A DNA stretch of 64,000 bases from assembly GCF_900168055.1 (NCBI RefSeq), contig NZ_FUYS01000005.1, positions 186,001 through 250,000 of the forward strand, in the 5' to 3' direction. The translations under genes were made by a program, and so were the position numbers. Shown piece by piece: positions 34,857 to 43,622 of the stretch (the first letter of the stretch is position 1; every line of letters begins with the position of its first letter). The notes beneath the pieces are model-generated. The model did no database searches. It saw nothing but the letters and a program-made list of their open reading frames with translations, and was not told where the DNA came from. The stretch comes from Parapedobacter luteus. GTDB lineage: Bacteria > Bacteroidota > Bacteroidia > Sphingobacteriales > Sphingobacteriaceae.

Positions 34857-35576
34857 TTATCGTGCGGCCTTTCTGACGTGGAGTTTTCTGCCCTTTTTGC
34901 TAAGCTCAAACCCGCTTTTATCGCGGAAATATTCATCCACGGCAGACCGGCAGCCTGACCACGCGTAATAGTCGTCAAATACAATGACACCGCCGGGCGA
35001 CAAACGGGGCTCAATTTGAACAAGGCAGCTCATCACGGAGGCATACCAATCGCAATCGATGTGCGCGAAAGCCACCGGCTCCGTGAGATACAGGGTATCC
35101 TCGAAATATCCCTTTATCAGTTTGATGTTGTTGGTTTCGACGGGGACGCCGTGTTTAGCGAGGTTGGCGGTGACGACCTCCTTCAGATTTTCGGTATAGC
35201 CATAGTAGGTATTGTTGCCCAGTCCTTTAGATTTTCCGCTTTTGATTTCTTCATACCGGGCATGTACATCGGCATCATCCTTTTCCGACGGTGGGGGAAT
35301 CAATCCAAACGCGTCGTATATCCGAAATTCCCGTTGCTTGCTTTTTGCCTTTCCGATGGCGATGGCCGAGCCACCCAGCGCGCAGCCGGCTTCGATAAAC
35401 AATCCCGGGACCCCCGCACGCTCTACCTCAGCGGCCGCGCGATACAGGTTAAATAGATCCTTGGTCGTCAAATAGGTCAGTTGCTGCGTTTTTATCCGCA
35501 TAAGCTGAGCCTTTTCTTTGTCTGTGAAGGAATAAAATAAAGACTGTGCTTTTATGAGAAACTGGTCAGCTATCAT
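34857..35576 (-). CDS. TylF/MycF-like O-methyltransferase
   Basis: A 239-residue SAM-dependent methyltransferase. The SAM site LFIEAGCALGGSAIAIGKA lies near residue 55. The metal-binding acidic segments are HIDCDWYAS and IVFDDYYAWSG, characteristic of the TylF group that methylates sugar hydroxyls in macrolides and polysaccharides. Here no natural-product or polysaccharide cluster adjoins it, so the substrate is unknown. ATG 35576 is preferred over a TTG at 35591. It converges on the small repeat-protein gene. Confidence 0.85.
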   Translation of the reverse strand: MIADQFLIKAQSLFYSFTDKEKAQLMRIKTQQLTYLTTKDLFNLYRAAAEVERAGVPGLFIEAGCALGGSAIAIGKAKSKQREFRIYDAFGLIPPPSEKDDADVHARYEEIKSGKSKGLGNNTYYGYTENLKEVVTANLAKHGVPVETNNIKLIKGYFEDTLYLTEPVAFAHIDCDWYASVMSCLVQIEPRLSPGGVIVFDDYYAWSGCRSAVDEYFRDKSGFELSKKGRKLHVRKAAR

Positions 35577-35833
35577 TTTTGTCAACATCAATACGTGTAG
35601 GGGCAGGAATGTTATTCATTGCCCAGCTGGACGGTTGTCCAATGTGATATATAACGCTACAAGTTTGAAAATATTTTGTTTGCGCCTGATCACAGAAAGC
35701 CTTGTTTTTTACCGGCTGCGGTCCCTGACGCCGATCTTCCGGTACTGAAGGAGGCAAGAGCAAACCTGTTCAAGAAGAAGCCACCCAGGCCGAAGCCAAG
35801 GTGGCTAAATGGTATTGGGGTTGTGTTATTCCG

Positions 35834-37264
35834 CTATTCTACTTCCGTAACCTTGATGGTGTTGGTTTTGCCTTTTTTATGCAATGGTGTCGATGCGGTA
35901 TTGATGACGATTTGTCCCGGCTGCACAAGGTTTTTTTCTTTCAGCAGCGAGTTGACGTCGTGGATACTGCCGTCGGTGCTCTCAAACTTGTCGTAATAGA
36001 AAGTTTTTACGCCCCATAGCAGGCTCAGTGTATTGAGCAATACCGGATTGCCTGTAAAGATGTAAATGTCTGCATTCGGGCGGTAGCTCGATATTTCGAA
36101 AGCCGTATAGCCGGAATAGGTCATTGCGACAATGGCCGAGGCATTGGTCTTTTCGGCTAAGTATACAGAGGATCCGCAGATAGCATCCGGGATGACGGAA
36201 TCCGTGCTGTGCTCGGATTTCTTGGAGCTGTAATACGGGTAAGAAGTCCGTTCGACATGCACAATGATTTTGCTCATGGTTTCGATGACAATTTCGGGGA
36301 ACTCTCCCACAGACGTTTCACCGCTCAGCATGACTGCGTCCGCTCCGTCGAGCACCGAATTGGCCACGTCATTCACTTCCGCGCGCGTAGGGCGAGGGGT
36401 GGTAATCATGCTTTCCAGCATCTGGGTAGCAATGATGACCGGCTTGGATGCATTGCGGCATTTCTTTACGATCATTTTCTGAAGCACGGGAACATCCTCC
36501 ATAGGCATTTCTACGCCCAAGTCTCCCCGGGCAACCATGATGCCGTCGGTCGCAGCAATGATGGCGTCAATATTATCTATCGCCTCAGGCTTCTCTATTT
36601 TTGCGATGACACGGGCGGATTTGCCTTGAGCCGCAATGACTTCTTTGAGTTTCACGATGTCTTCCGCTGTCCGCACGAACGACATCCCTATCCACTCGAC
36701 ATCATATTGGAGAACGAAATTAAGGTTGTCTAAATCTTCTTCGGTAAGGCTGGGAATGGAAACCTTAGTATTGGGCAGGTTTACCCCTTTGCGGGAAGTG
36801 AGCACACCGCCATGGACAACCTCGCACCACACGGTGTCAGCAAAGTTTGACCGTAGTACGCGCAGCTGGATTTTCCCATCGTCGAGCAAGATGATTTCAT
36901 CTGTTTTGACGTCTTTTGGAAAATTATCGTATGTAATATAAATACGGTTTTCATCACCGATAAGCTCCTGGGTAGTGATTTCCACCTGTGTGCCATTGAG
37001 CAAGACCGCACCGCCTTCCTTCATTTTCCCGATACGGATTTTGGGACCCTGTAAGTCTGCCAAGATGCTGATATTTGTCTGGTGTTCTTGGTTGATCTCC
37101 CGTATGGTTTGAATTACTTTGAGGTGATCTTCTTGGCTGCCGTGTGAAAAATTAAGCCGGCAAACGTCTACACCTTTGGCAATCATGCTTGTTAATACAT
37201 CTTTTTTAGCCGATGCTGGCCCTAATGTGGCTACGATTTTAGTTCGCTTTTGAACCTTTTCCAT
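35834..37264 (-). CDS. pyk: Pyruvate kinase
   Basis: A 476-residue pyruvate kinase producing pyruvate and ATP from phosphoenolpyruvate. Key segments are KIVATLGPAS, CRLNFSHGS, LADLQGPKIRIGKM, the signature IAKIEKPEAIDNID with the metal Glu in MVARGDLGVEMP, and KPVIIATQMLESMI. The usual C-terminal allosteric domain is present (about 355-476). It lies directly downstream of the IPExxxVDY gene on the same strand, an arrangement I recognise as recurrent in Bacteroidota. Confidence 0.97.
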   Translation of the reverse strand: MEKVQKRTKIVATLGPASAKKDVLTSMIAKGVDVCRLNFSHGSQEDHLKVIQTIREINQEHQTNISILADLQGPKIRIGKMKEGGAVLLNGTQVEITTQELIGDENRIYITYDNFPKDVKTDEIILLDDGKIQLRVLRSNFADTVWCEVVHGGVLTSRKGVNLPNTKVSIPSLTEEDLDNLNFVLQYDVEWIGMSFVRTAEDIVKLKEVIAAQGKSARVIAKIEKPEAIDNIDAIIAATDGIMVARGDLGVEMPMEDVPVLQKMIVKKCRNASKPVIIATQMLESMITTPRPTRAEVNDVANSVLDGADAVMLSGETSVGEFPEIVIETMSKIIVHVERTSYPYYSSKKSEHSTDSVIPDAICGSSVYLAEKTNASAIVAMTYSGYTAFEISSYRPNADIYIFTGNPVLLNTLSLLWGVKTFYYDKFESTDGSIHDVNSLLKEKNLVQPGQIVINTASTPLHKKGKTNTIKVTEVE

Positions 37265-37372
37265 TTATCGAGTTGTTTTGTTTATTGTATTGCCCCTTCC
37301 TATAAGGCATTTATAAAATGATATTCCTGTGTTTAGTTATGGTGTAATTGATACACTTTGACAAATATGGCG

Positions 37373-37795
37373 CTAAAATATTAGATTTTCTTTGGATTTC
37401 AATTTTTGTGGGGAGATTTCACTGGCGACAACCACTTCCGGAATCGTTGTAATATGGTTCTCGATGGCAGCCAAATCCTCCTCATCGATAAAGTTCCTGA
37501 TTAGTAAAAAATAATCCGAATGACGCATTTCAGGGATTAAGAAGCCCCCGGCTGTCCCTCTGTTGGCCAATAGGTAAAACTCGGTGTCCGATGTTTCCGA
37601 AAAATCAGCATACCGGCTGAAATGCGTTAGGCCTATTGGTGCCGGCATCCAAACCTCGTGGTCGTCTATCTTGCTCAATTTAAGCCCCGTAAGTTTGTTG
37701 ATGAAATAACATAGGCGATAGTCTCTAAGTGAAGAAGTAATGGCAATGAGGACGAAATCGAGGTCCAATTCGTATTTTAGTGTGACTTTATTCAA
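37373..37795 (-). CDS. IPExxxVDY-family protein
   Basis: A 140-residue soluble protein of a small Bacteroidota-restricted family named for its central motif, here IPEMRHSDYFLLIR (about residues 87-100). The function is unknown. It has no signal peptide or membrane segment. It lies upstream of pyk and divergent from acpP, the usual conserved place for this family, suggesting a housekeeping role. Confidence 0.8.
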   Translation of the reverse strand: MNKVTLKYELDLDFVLIAITSSLRDYRLCYFINKLTGLKLSKIDDHEVWMPAPIGLTHFSRYADFSETSDTEFYLLANRGTAGGFLIPEMRHSDYFLLIRNFIDEEDLAAIENHITTIPEVVVASEISPQKLKSKENLIF

Positions 37796-38068
37796 AGTTT
37801 TTTCTATATTCAGCGCAAATTTACAAAAACAAAAACACTAGTATAGCAATTATATACAAGATAATGAAGGTAAGATGCTATATAGCGATATACCAAAAGT
37901 AAACCGTCGTATAACTGGCAATCCATAGGCTAAATCATTGATATAAAAACCATAATTTAGTTATGCTGGATGAACCTTAATAATGTTCTAAAAATCAAAA
38001 ACGTTTTAGTATTTGCTGAAATTTATTTTTCTTTGCACAGATTTATTAAACAATTAAACTATAAAATC

Positions 38069-38305
38069 ATGTCTGATATCGCATCAAGAGTTAAAGCAAT
38101 TATCGTTGAAAAACTGGGTGTAGACGAAAACGAAGTGACCCCGGAAGCTTCATTCACCAATGATTTAGGTGCTGACTCACTTGACACAGTAGAGTTGATC
38201 ATGGAATTCGAAAAGGAATTCAACGTAGCTATTCCCGATGACCAGGCTGAAACCATCAGTACGGTAGGACAAGCAATCGCTTATTTAGAAAAAAACGTTA
38301 ACTAA
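38069..38305 (+). CDS. acpP: Acyl carrier protein
   Basis: A 78-residue acidic carrier of fatty-acid intermediates. The 4'-phosphopantetheine Ser is in [13 protein letters not shown] (about residue 38). The end ([10 protein letters not shown]) is typical. ATG 38069 gives the standard MSDIASRVK start; longer frames are not credible. fabF begins 26 bases later and rnc follows, the conserved acpP-fabF-rnc order. Confidence 0.98.
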   Translation: MSDIASRVKAIIVEKLGVDENEVTPEASFTNDLGADSLDTVELIMEFEKEFNVAIPDDQAETISTVGQAIAYLEKNVN

Positions 38306-38331
38306 CTAATTCATTAGGCTAATCGTAATAA

Positions 38332-39585
38332 ATGGAGCTTAAAAGAGTAGTAGTAACAGGGTTAGGTGCGCTTACTCCTATTGGGAATACTGTCCCAGCA
38401 TTTTGGGATAGCCTGATCAAAGGGGTAAGCGGCGCTGCTCCTATCACCAAGTTTGACGCTTCGAAGTTCAAGACCCGTTTTGCTTGTGAAGTAAAGGGGT
38501 TCAATGCTGAGGATTTCATGGAGCGCAAAGAAGCCCGGAAGGTAGATCCATTTGTACATTACGCATTGGCTGTAACCGATGAAGCGATTGCTGACGCTTC
38601 GCTGGAGTTCGATAAATTAGATACCAATCGCATCGGCGTGATTTGGGGGTCTGGCATCGGCGGTCTGAAGACGTTTATGGATGAAGTAAGCAATTTCGCC
38701 AAAGGTGATGGGACCCCACGATTCAATCCGTTTTTTATTCCGAAGATGATTCTGGACATCGCTCCAGGGCACATCTCGATGCGGCATGGATTGCGTGGTC
38801 CCAATTTCTCTACGGTATCTGCTTGTGCATCATCTACCCACGCATTGATCGATTCGTTGAATTATATCCGTACAGGGTGCGCCGATATCATTATCAGCGG
38901 CGGTTCTGAGGCGATTATTAATGAAGCGGGCATTGGGGGGTTTAATGCGATGCACGCTTTGTCTACACGCAACGACGATCCGAAGACGGCGTCAAGACCT
39001 TTTGATAAAGACAGGGATGGGTTTGTTGCCGGTGAGGGTGGCGGAGCCATTGTGCTGGAAAGTCTGGAACATGCCAGAGCTCGCGGAGCGAAAATTTATG
39101 CGGAGCTCGTCGGCGGAGGCATGAGTGCAGACGCCTATCACATCACGGCATCGCATCCTGATGGCCTCGGAGCCAGGCTTGCCATGGCCAACGCCATGGC
39201 CGATGCAAAGCTCTCCATTAAAGATATCGATTATATCAATGTACATGGTACGTCCACTCCGGTAGGGGATCCCAGTGAAATCATGGCTATCCTTCAGCTC
39301 TTTGGCGAGCACGCCTATGGACTTAATATAAGCTCGACAAAATCGATGACAGGACACTTATTGGGGGCTGCGGGGGCCGTTGAATCCATTGCCTCTATCC
39401 TGGCTGTACGGCATGACATCGTCCCTCCGACTATCAATCATTTTACGGATGATCCCAACCTCGATCCGAAACTGAACTTCACTTTTAACAAGGCAGAAAA
39501 ACGGCAGGTCAACGCGGCCATGAGCAATACCTTTGGTTTTGGTGGACATAACGCTACCGTTATATTTAAGAAGTTTGAAGCATAG
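38332..39585 (+). CDS. fabF: 3-oxoacyl-[acyl-carrier-protein] synthase II
   Basis: A 417-residue condensing enzyme that elongates fatty acids. The catalytic triad is visible: Cys in VSACASSTHAL (about residue 165), His in NVHGTSTPVGD (about 305) and His in STKSMTGHLLGAAG (about 342). The C terminus TFGFGGHNATVIFKK is typical. It lies between acpP and rnc on the plus strand. Confidence 0.98.
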   Translation: MELKRVVVTGLGALTPIGNTVPAFWDSLIKGVSGAAPITKFDASKFKTRFACEVKGFNAEDFMERKEARKVDPFVHYALAVTDEAIADASLEFDKLDTNRIGVIWGSGIGGLKTFMDEVSNFAKGDGTPRFNPFFIPKMILDIAPGHISMRHGLRGPNFSTVSACASSTHALIDSLNYIRTGCADIIISGGSEAIINEAGIGGFNAMHALSTRNDDPKTASRPFDKDRDGFVAGEGGGAIVLESLEHARARGAKIYAELVGGGMSADAYHITASHPDGLGARLAMANAMADAKLSIKDIDYINVHGTSTPVGDPSEIMAILQLFGEHAYGLNISSTKSMTGHLLGAAGAVESIASILAVRHDIVPPTINHFTDDPNLDPKLNFTFNKAEKRQVNAAMSNTFGFGGHNATVIFKKFEA

Positions 39586-39602
39586 GTTTGAAGGCATTTG
39601 CA

Positions 39603-39625
39603 GCAAAGGGGTTTAGCCCCTTTGC
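39603..39625 (+). terminator. Hairpin between fabF and rnc
   Basis: A 9-bp perfect stem, GCAAAGGGG (39603-39611) and CCCCTTTGC (39617-39625), with a 5-base loop and a weak T tract (ATGTTTGT). It may partially reduce readthrough into rnc. Confidence 0.55.
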
Positions 39626-39650
39626 ATGTTTGTATTCAGTTAGTCATTAG

Positions 39651-40382
39651 ATGCCTCTTTCAAAGATTTACAAACTGCATTTTTCGTCTAATCGCCGGTA
39701 TGTCAAGGCGTTGAAGAATATGCTGGGTTTTGTGCCGGGCAATCTCCATCTTTATCACTTGGCTTTCCGACACAAGTCTGTGGCTGTACCGGTCAAAGAT
39801 GGCGTGAAAAACAGTAATGAGCGGTTGGAGTTTTTGGGAGATGCCGTGCTGGGTTCGGTGGTGGCGGAATTATTGTTTAAAAAGTATCCATACAAAGGCG
39901 AAGGCTTTTTGACCGAAATGCGCTCAAAAATCGTAAGCCGTGCACACCTTAACCAATTGTCAAAAAAGCTGGGCCTTAATGAACTCATCCAATATGATAC
40001 GCGCATGATCAGCTATCCCAATAAACAGGGATCGCTGTTGGGTGATGCTTTTGAAGCGTTGATTGGCGCCATTTATCTCGATAAAGGATATGTATTTACC
40101 AAGAATTTTTTGATAAATCGGATCATCAAGCCTCATGTGGATATCCAAACACTGGAACAAACCGAAACGAATTTTAAGAGCCGGCTTATCGAATGGTGCC
40201 AACAGGCGGGCAAGGAAGTGAGCTTTGTGCAGACCGAAAACGCCGAAGGCGATAGCGTCAAAATCTTCACCATCGATGCTGTGGTCGACGGTGAGGTATG
40301 CGGCACCGGCCGCGATTACAACAAAAAAAGCGCAGAGAAAATTGCTGCTGAGAAGGCCTGTGAGACCCTGAATGTCCTTTAG
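39651..40382 (+). CDS. rnc: Ribonuclease III
   Basis: A 243-residue double-strand-specific RNase that processes rRNA precursors. The RNase III signature NERLEFLGDAVLG lies near residue 52, the second acidic box is LLGDAFEALIGAIYLDKGY, and a C-terminal dsRNA-binding domain (about 170-243) ends in KKSAEKIAAEKACETL. An N-terminal extension of about 25 basic residues precedes the catalytic domain, as in other Bacteroidota. It is third in the acpP-fabF-rnc cluster. Confidence 0.97.
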   Translation: MPLSKIYKLHFSSNRRYVKALKNMLGFVPGNLHLYHLAFRHKSVAVPVKDGVKNSNERLEFLGDAVLGSVVAELLFKKYPYKGEGFLTEMRSKIVSRAHLNQLSKKLGLNELIQYDTRMISYPNKQGSLLGDAFEALIGAIYLDKGYVFTKNFLINRIIKPHVDIQTLEQTETNFKSRLIEWCQQAGKEVSFVQTENAEGDSVKIFTIDAVVDGEVCGTGRDYNKKSAEKIAAEKACETLNVL

Positions 40383-40431
40383 CATGCCGCAAAAATCTAA
40401 AATCTAAAAACTAAAATCCTAAATCAATCCC

Positions 40432-40439
40432 TACCTTTG
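40432..40439 (+). promoter_or_regulatory. hisS -7 element, near-leaderless
   Basis: TACCTTTG (TAnnTTTG) ends 4 bases before ATG 40444. Upstream is an A-rich tract with ATCTAAAA repeats and no clear -33 box. Confidence 0.65.
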
Positions 40440-40443
40440 CGCC

Positions 40444-41835
40444 ATGGCAGTAATCAAACCCGCTTTGGCAAAAGGCACGCGCGACTTCTCGCCCGTGGAA
40501 ATGGAAAAACGTAATTACATTTTTGATACCGTCAAAAAGGTATTCGCCAAATACGGATATCGTGAAATACAGACCCCTTCCGTTGAAAACCTGCAAACCC
40601 TTACAGGTAAATATGGCGACGAAGGGGATAAGCTGATTTTTAAAATCCTCAATTCGGGGGATTACCTGGCGAAGGTCCCTGCCGAACTGCTGGAAAGCAG
40701 GGCGTCGGCACCGCTGATTCCGCATATTGCCGAGAAGGCGCTGCGCTATGATCTAACGGTGCCTTTTGCTCGGTATGTCGTGATGCGTCAGCATGAGATT
40801 GCCTTACCGTTTAAACGGTTCCAGATACAACCGGTATGGCGTGCCGATAGGCCCCAACGGGGGCGCTATCGGGAGTTTTACCAGTGCGATGTCGATGTGG
40901 TAGGTTCGGACAGCCTGCTTAATGAAGCGGAGTTTGTACTTATTTATCACGAGGCGCTTACTAATTTGGGGTTGAGCGACTTTACGATTAAGCTAAACAA
41001 CCGCAAGATATTGACCGGTATCGCGGAAGTGCTCGGTAAGCCGGAGCTGATTGTAGACATGACTGTCGCCATTGATAAGCTTGACAAAATTGGACTGGAT
41101 GGCGTGGTCACGGAATTACTTGACCGCGGCTTTTCTCCGGAAGATTTGGAAAAGCTGCAGCCTATCATTCAACTGCAAGGGTCTAATATGGAAAAAATCG
41201 AAAACCTGAAGCAAGTGCTGGCGTCGTCAGCAATCGGCTTGCAGGGGATCGATGAGCTCGAAACGGTATTGGGTTATGTTGAAAAGCTGACGGGTGATAC
41301 GGCACTGCTGAATCGTTTTGTGGCGGTTGACATCACGTTGGCGCGCGGACTTAATTATTATACGGGGTGTATTTTCGAAGTGGCAACCAATGAAGTCCGT
41401 ATGGGAAGCATCGGCGGCGGCGGCCGATACGATGACCTTACCGGAATGTTCGGACTCAAAGGGCTTACCGGCGTGGGCATTTCGTTCGGCGCAGATCGGA
41501 TATACGATGTGTTGGAAGAACTCGGATTATTCCCCGAAAGCACTGCCCAGTCTACCAAAGTACTCATCAGTAATTTCGACAAGCTCGCAGAACTATATGC
41601 GTTGCCCTTGCTGCAAAAACTACGTAATGCCGATATCGCCGTTGAGCTTTATCCCGCCGCGGCAAAGCTTAAAAAACAATTGGCTTATGCCGATGCCAAG
41701 AAGATACCGTATGTTGTCCTCATCGGGGAGGAGGAAATCCAAAGCGGACTCTTGACATTGAAAGATATGCAAACGGGTGAACAGCGAAAACTGGATGAGA
41801 AGGCATTGTTTACCTTTTTATCTTCACCACTATGA
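40444..41835 (+). CDS. hisS: Histidyl-tRNA synthetase
   Basis: A 463-residue class II synthetase. Motif 2 is RFQIQPVWRADRPQRGRYREFYQCDVD, the histidine-specific loop is LARGLNYYTG and motif 3 is near GVGISFGADRIYD. The C-terminal anticodon-binding domain begins at about residue 370 (TKVLISNF). It is the first gene of a two-gene unit with the YccF-domain gene, which overlaps its stop by 4 bases (ATGA). Confidence 0.98.
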   Translation: MAVIKPALAKGTRDFSPVEMEKRNYIFDTVKKVFAKYGYREIQTPSVENLQTLTGKYGDEGDKLIFKILNSGDYLAKVPAELLESRASAPLIPHIAEKALRYDLTVPFARYVVMRQHEIALPFKRFQIQPVWRADRPQRGRYREFYQCDVDVVGSDSLLNEAEFVLIYHEALTNLGLSDFTIKLNNRKILTGIAEVLGKPELIVDMTVAIDKLDKIGLDGVVTELLDRGFSPEDLEKLQPIIQLQGSNMEKIENLKQVLASSAIGLQGIDELETVLGYVEKLTGDTALLNRFVAVDITLARGLNYYTGCIFEVATNEVRMGSIGGGGRYDDLTGMFGLKGLTGVGISFGADRIYDVLEELGLFPESTAQSTKVLISNFDKLAELYALPLLQKLRNADIAVELYPAAAKLKKQLAYADAKKIPYVVLIGEEEIQSGLLTLKDMQTGEQRKLDEKALFTFLSSPL

Positions 41836-42200
41836 ATTTTTTAGGCAATCTCATCTGGATTATTTTTGGCGGCTTTTTTATTTTTCTGGAGTACCTTGTC
41901 GGCGGGCTGGTGCTGTGTCTTACTATCGTGGGCATTCCCTTCGGCATCCAGCTTTTTAAGTTGGCCGTAGCTGCTCTGGTCCCTTTTGGTACCGTCGTAA
42001 CCAACCGCCCATCCAGCACGGGGTGCCTCTACACGCTGATGAACATCCTTTGGATTGTGTTTGGTGGAATATGGGTCGCACTCACGCACCTTGTATTCGG
42101 CCTATTGCTCTGCATCACCATCATCGGTATCCCCTTTGGCCGCCAACATTTTAAATTGATGGGACTTGCCTTTACTCCTTTCGGGAAGGCACTCAACTAA
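41832..42200 (+). CDS. YccF-domain inner-membrane protein
   Basis: A 122-residue membrane protein with two similar halves, each a hydrophobic stretch followed by a loop: FLGNLIWIIFGGFFIF with CLTIVGIPFGIQ, and TLMNILWIVFGGIWVAL with CITIIGIPFGRQ. This duplicated pattern is the YccF domain. The function is unknown. The ATG overlaps the hisS stop by 4 bases, so translation is coupled, which looks like a convenience of position rather than a shared role. Confidence 0.9.
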   Translation: MNFLGNLIWIIFGGFFIFLEYLVGGLVLCLTIVGIPFGIQLFKLAVAALVPFGTVVTNRPSSTGCLYTLMNILWIVFGGIWVALTHLVFGLLLCITIIGIPFGRQHFKLMGLAFTPFGKALN

Positions 42201-42202
42201 CA

Positions 42203-43585
42203 CTAACCGAACACGGCCTGGAAGACTTCCTCTACCCGGGATACCGGTTTGATGGCTATCTGGTATTTAGCCGTGCTCAAGCCTTTGACGTTATATTTAG
42301 AAATATAAATCGTTTCAAAGCCCAGTTTCTCTGCTTCGGCGATGCGTTGTTCGATACGGTTGACCGCCCGGATCTCCCCCGAAAGTCCCACTTCGCCGGC
42401 GAAGGCCGTAGTGGCGGGCACGGGAATGTCCTGCTGTGAGGAAATTATCGCCGTGATGACGGCCAAGTCAATAGCAGGGTCTTCCACACGCAGGCCTCCG
42501 GCCATATTCAGAAATACATCCTGAGCGCTCAGCCGAAAGCCGAATCGTTTTTCCAGTACGGCAAGCAGCATATTCATCCGCCGCGTGTCAAACCCGGTGG
42601 AGGAACGTTGCGGAGTGCCATAGGCGGAGGTACCTACTAATGCCTGCACTTCAATAAGCATGGGACGTACGCCTTCCAATAACACGGCGATAGCGATGCC
42701 ACTCATATTGTCTTCGCGCTGAGAGAGCAGAATCTCCGAGGGGTTGCTTACCTCGCGCAAGCCAGACCCCTGCATCTCATAAATGCCCAGTTCGGCGGCC
42801 GAACCGAAGCGGTTTTTAATGGCGCGTAAGATACGGTATACATGATGGCGGTCTCCTTCGAATTGCAGTACGGTGTCGACCATGTGTTCCAATACCTTGG
42901 GGCCTGCGATGGCCCCGTCTTTGGTGATGTGCCCCACAATGAATACGGGGATGGCGGTTTCTTTGGCAAACCGCAATAATTCGGCCGTACATTCGCGTAC
43001 CTGCGACACACTGCCCGGGGCCGAATCGATTTGGGCGGAATGCAAGGTCTGTATGGAATCAATGATTACCAGTTGAGGAGCGATGGCATCCATTTGTTTA
43101 AAAATGTTTTGCGTGGAGGTCTCGGTGAGGATAAAGCATTCGGCTTTCGGCGATTGCATCAGCCGTTCGGCGCGCATTTTGAGTTGTTGCTCGCTTTCCT
43201 CACCGGAGATATACAGGACCTTCGCACCGGGCATGCTGAGTGCGAGCTGCAACATCAGCGTAGACTTTCCGATGCCAGGTTCGCCGCCGATGAGCACCAG
43301 CGAACCGGGGACGATACCCCCGCCCAGTACACGGTTCAGCTCGTCATCCGGTGTGACGTAACGCGTTTCTTCCCGATGGGCGATTTCCTGTATCCGCGAA
43401 GCCTTGTTTGTCCGTTTGGCGGCTGGGCCTGAGGCTGTCCGCCAGTCCGGTACACGTGCCTTTGCGGGCTCCACAAGTTCCTCCACGAACGTGTTCCATT
43501 CGTTGCATGAGGGGCATTTGCCGAGCCACTTGGCAGATTCATATCCGCAGTTCTGGCAGAAATAGGTCGTTTTTGTTTTGGCCAT
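42203..43585 (-). CDS. radA: DNA repair protein RadA
   Basis: A 460-residue RecA-like branch-migration ATPase. A C4 zinc finger opens the protein (CQNCGYESAKWLGKCPSC). Walker A is GGEPGIGKST (about residue 100), Walker B is LVIIDSIQTL, and the RadA-specific KNRFG motif is present (AIKNRFGSAAELG). The C-terminal Lon-protease-like domain (about 285-460) carries the family's AGEVGLSGEIRAV. It converges on the yccF gene with a 2-base gap. Confidence 0.97.
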   Translation of the reverse strand: MAKTKTTYFCQNCGYESAKWLGKCPSCNEWNTFVEELVEPAKARVPDWRTASGPAAKRTNKASRIQEIAHREETRYVTPDDELNRVLGGGIVPGSLVLIGGEPGIGKSTLMLQLALSMPGAKVLYISGEESEQQLKMRAERLMQSPKAECFILTETSTQNIFKQMDAIAPQLVIIDSIQTLHSAQIDSAPGSVSQVRECTAELLRFAKETAIPVFIVGHITKDGAIAGPKVLEHMVDTVLQFEGDRHHVYRILRAIKNRFGSAAELGIYEMQGSGLREVSNPSEILLSQREDNMSGIAIAVLLEGVRPMLIEVQALVGTSAYGTPQRSSTGFDTRRMNMLLAVLEKRFGFRLSAQDVFLNMAGGLRVEDPAIDLAVITAIISSQQDIPVPATTAFAGEVGLSGEIRAVNRIEQRIAEAEKLGFETIYISKYNVKGLSTAKYQIAIKPVSRVEEVFQAVFG

Positions 43586-43622
43586 GTTTTTCCTGAGTCG
43601 TTATCGCCGTTCGTTTAGCGTG

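Noticed and set aside
35592-35833. Possible gene or promoter between pyk and the TylF-like gene
   Set aside because: Frames here are short and have no features; a GCCACC...GGTGGC inverted repeat near 35779 has no U run, so I did not call it a terminator.
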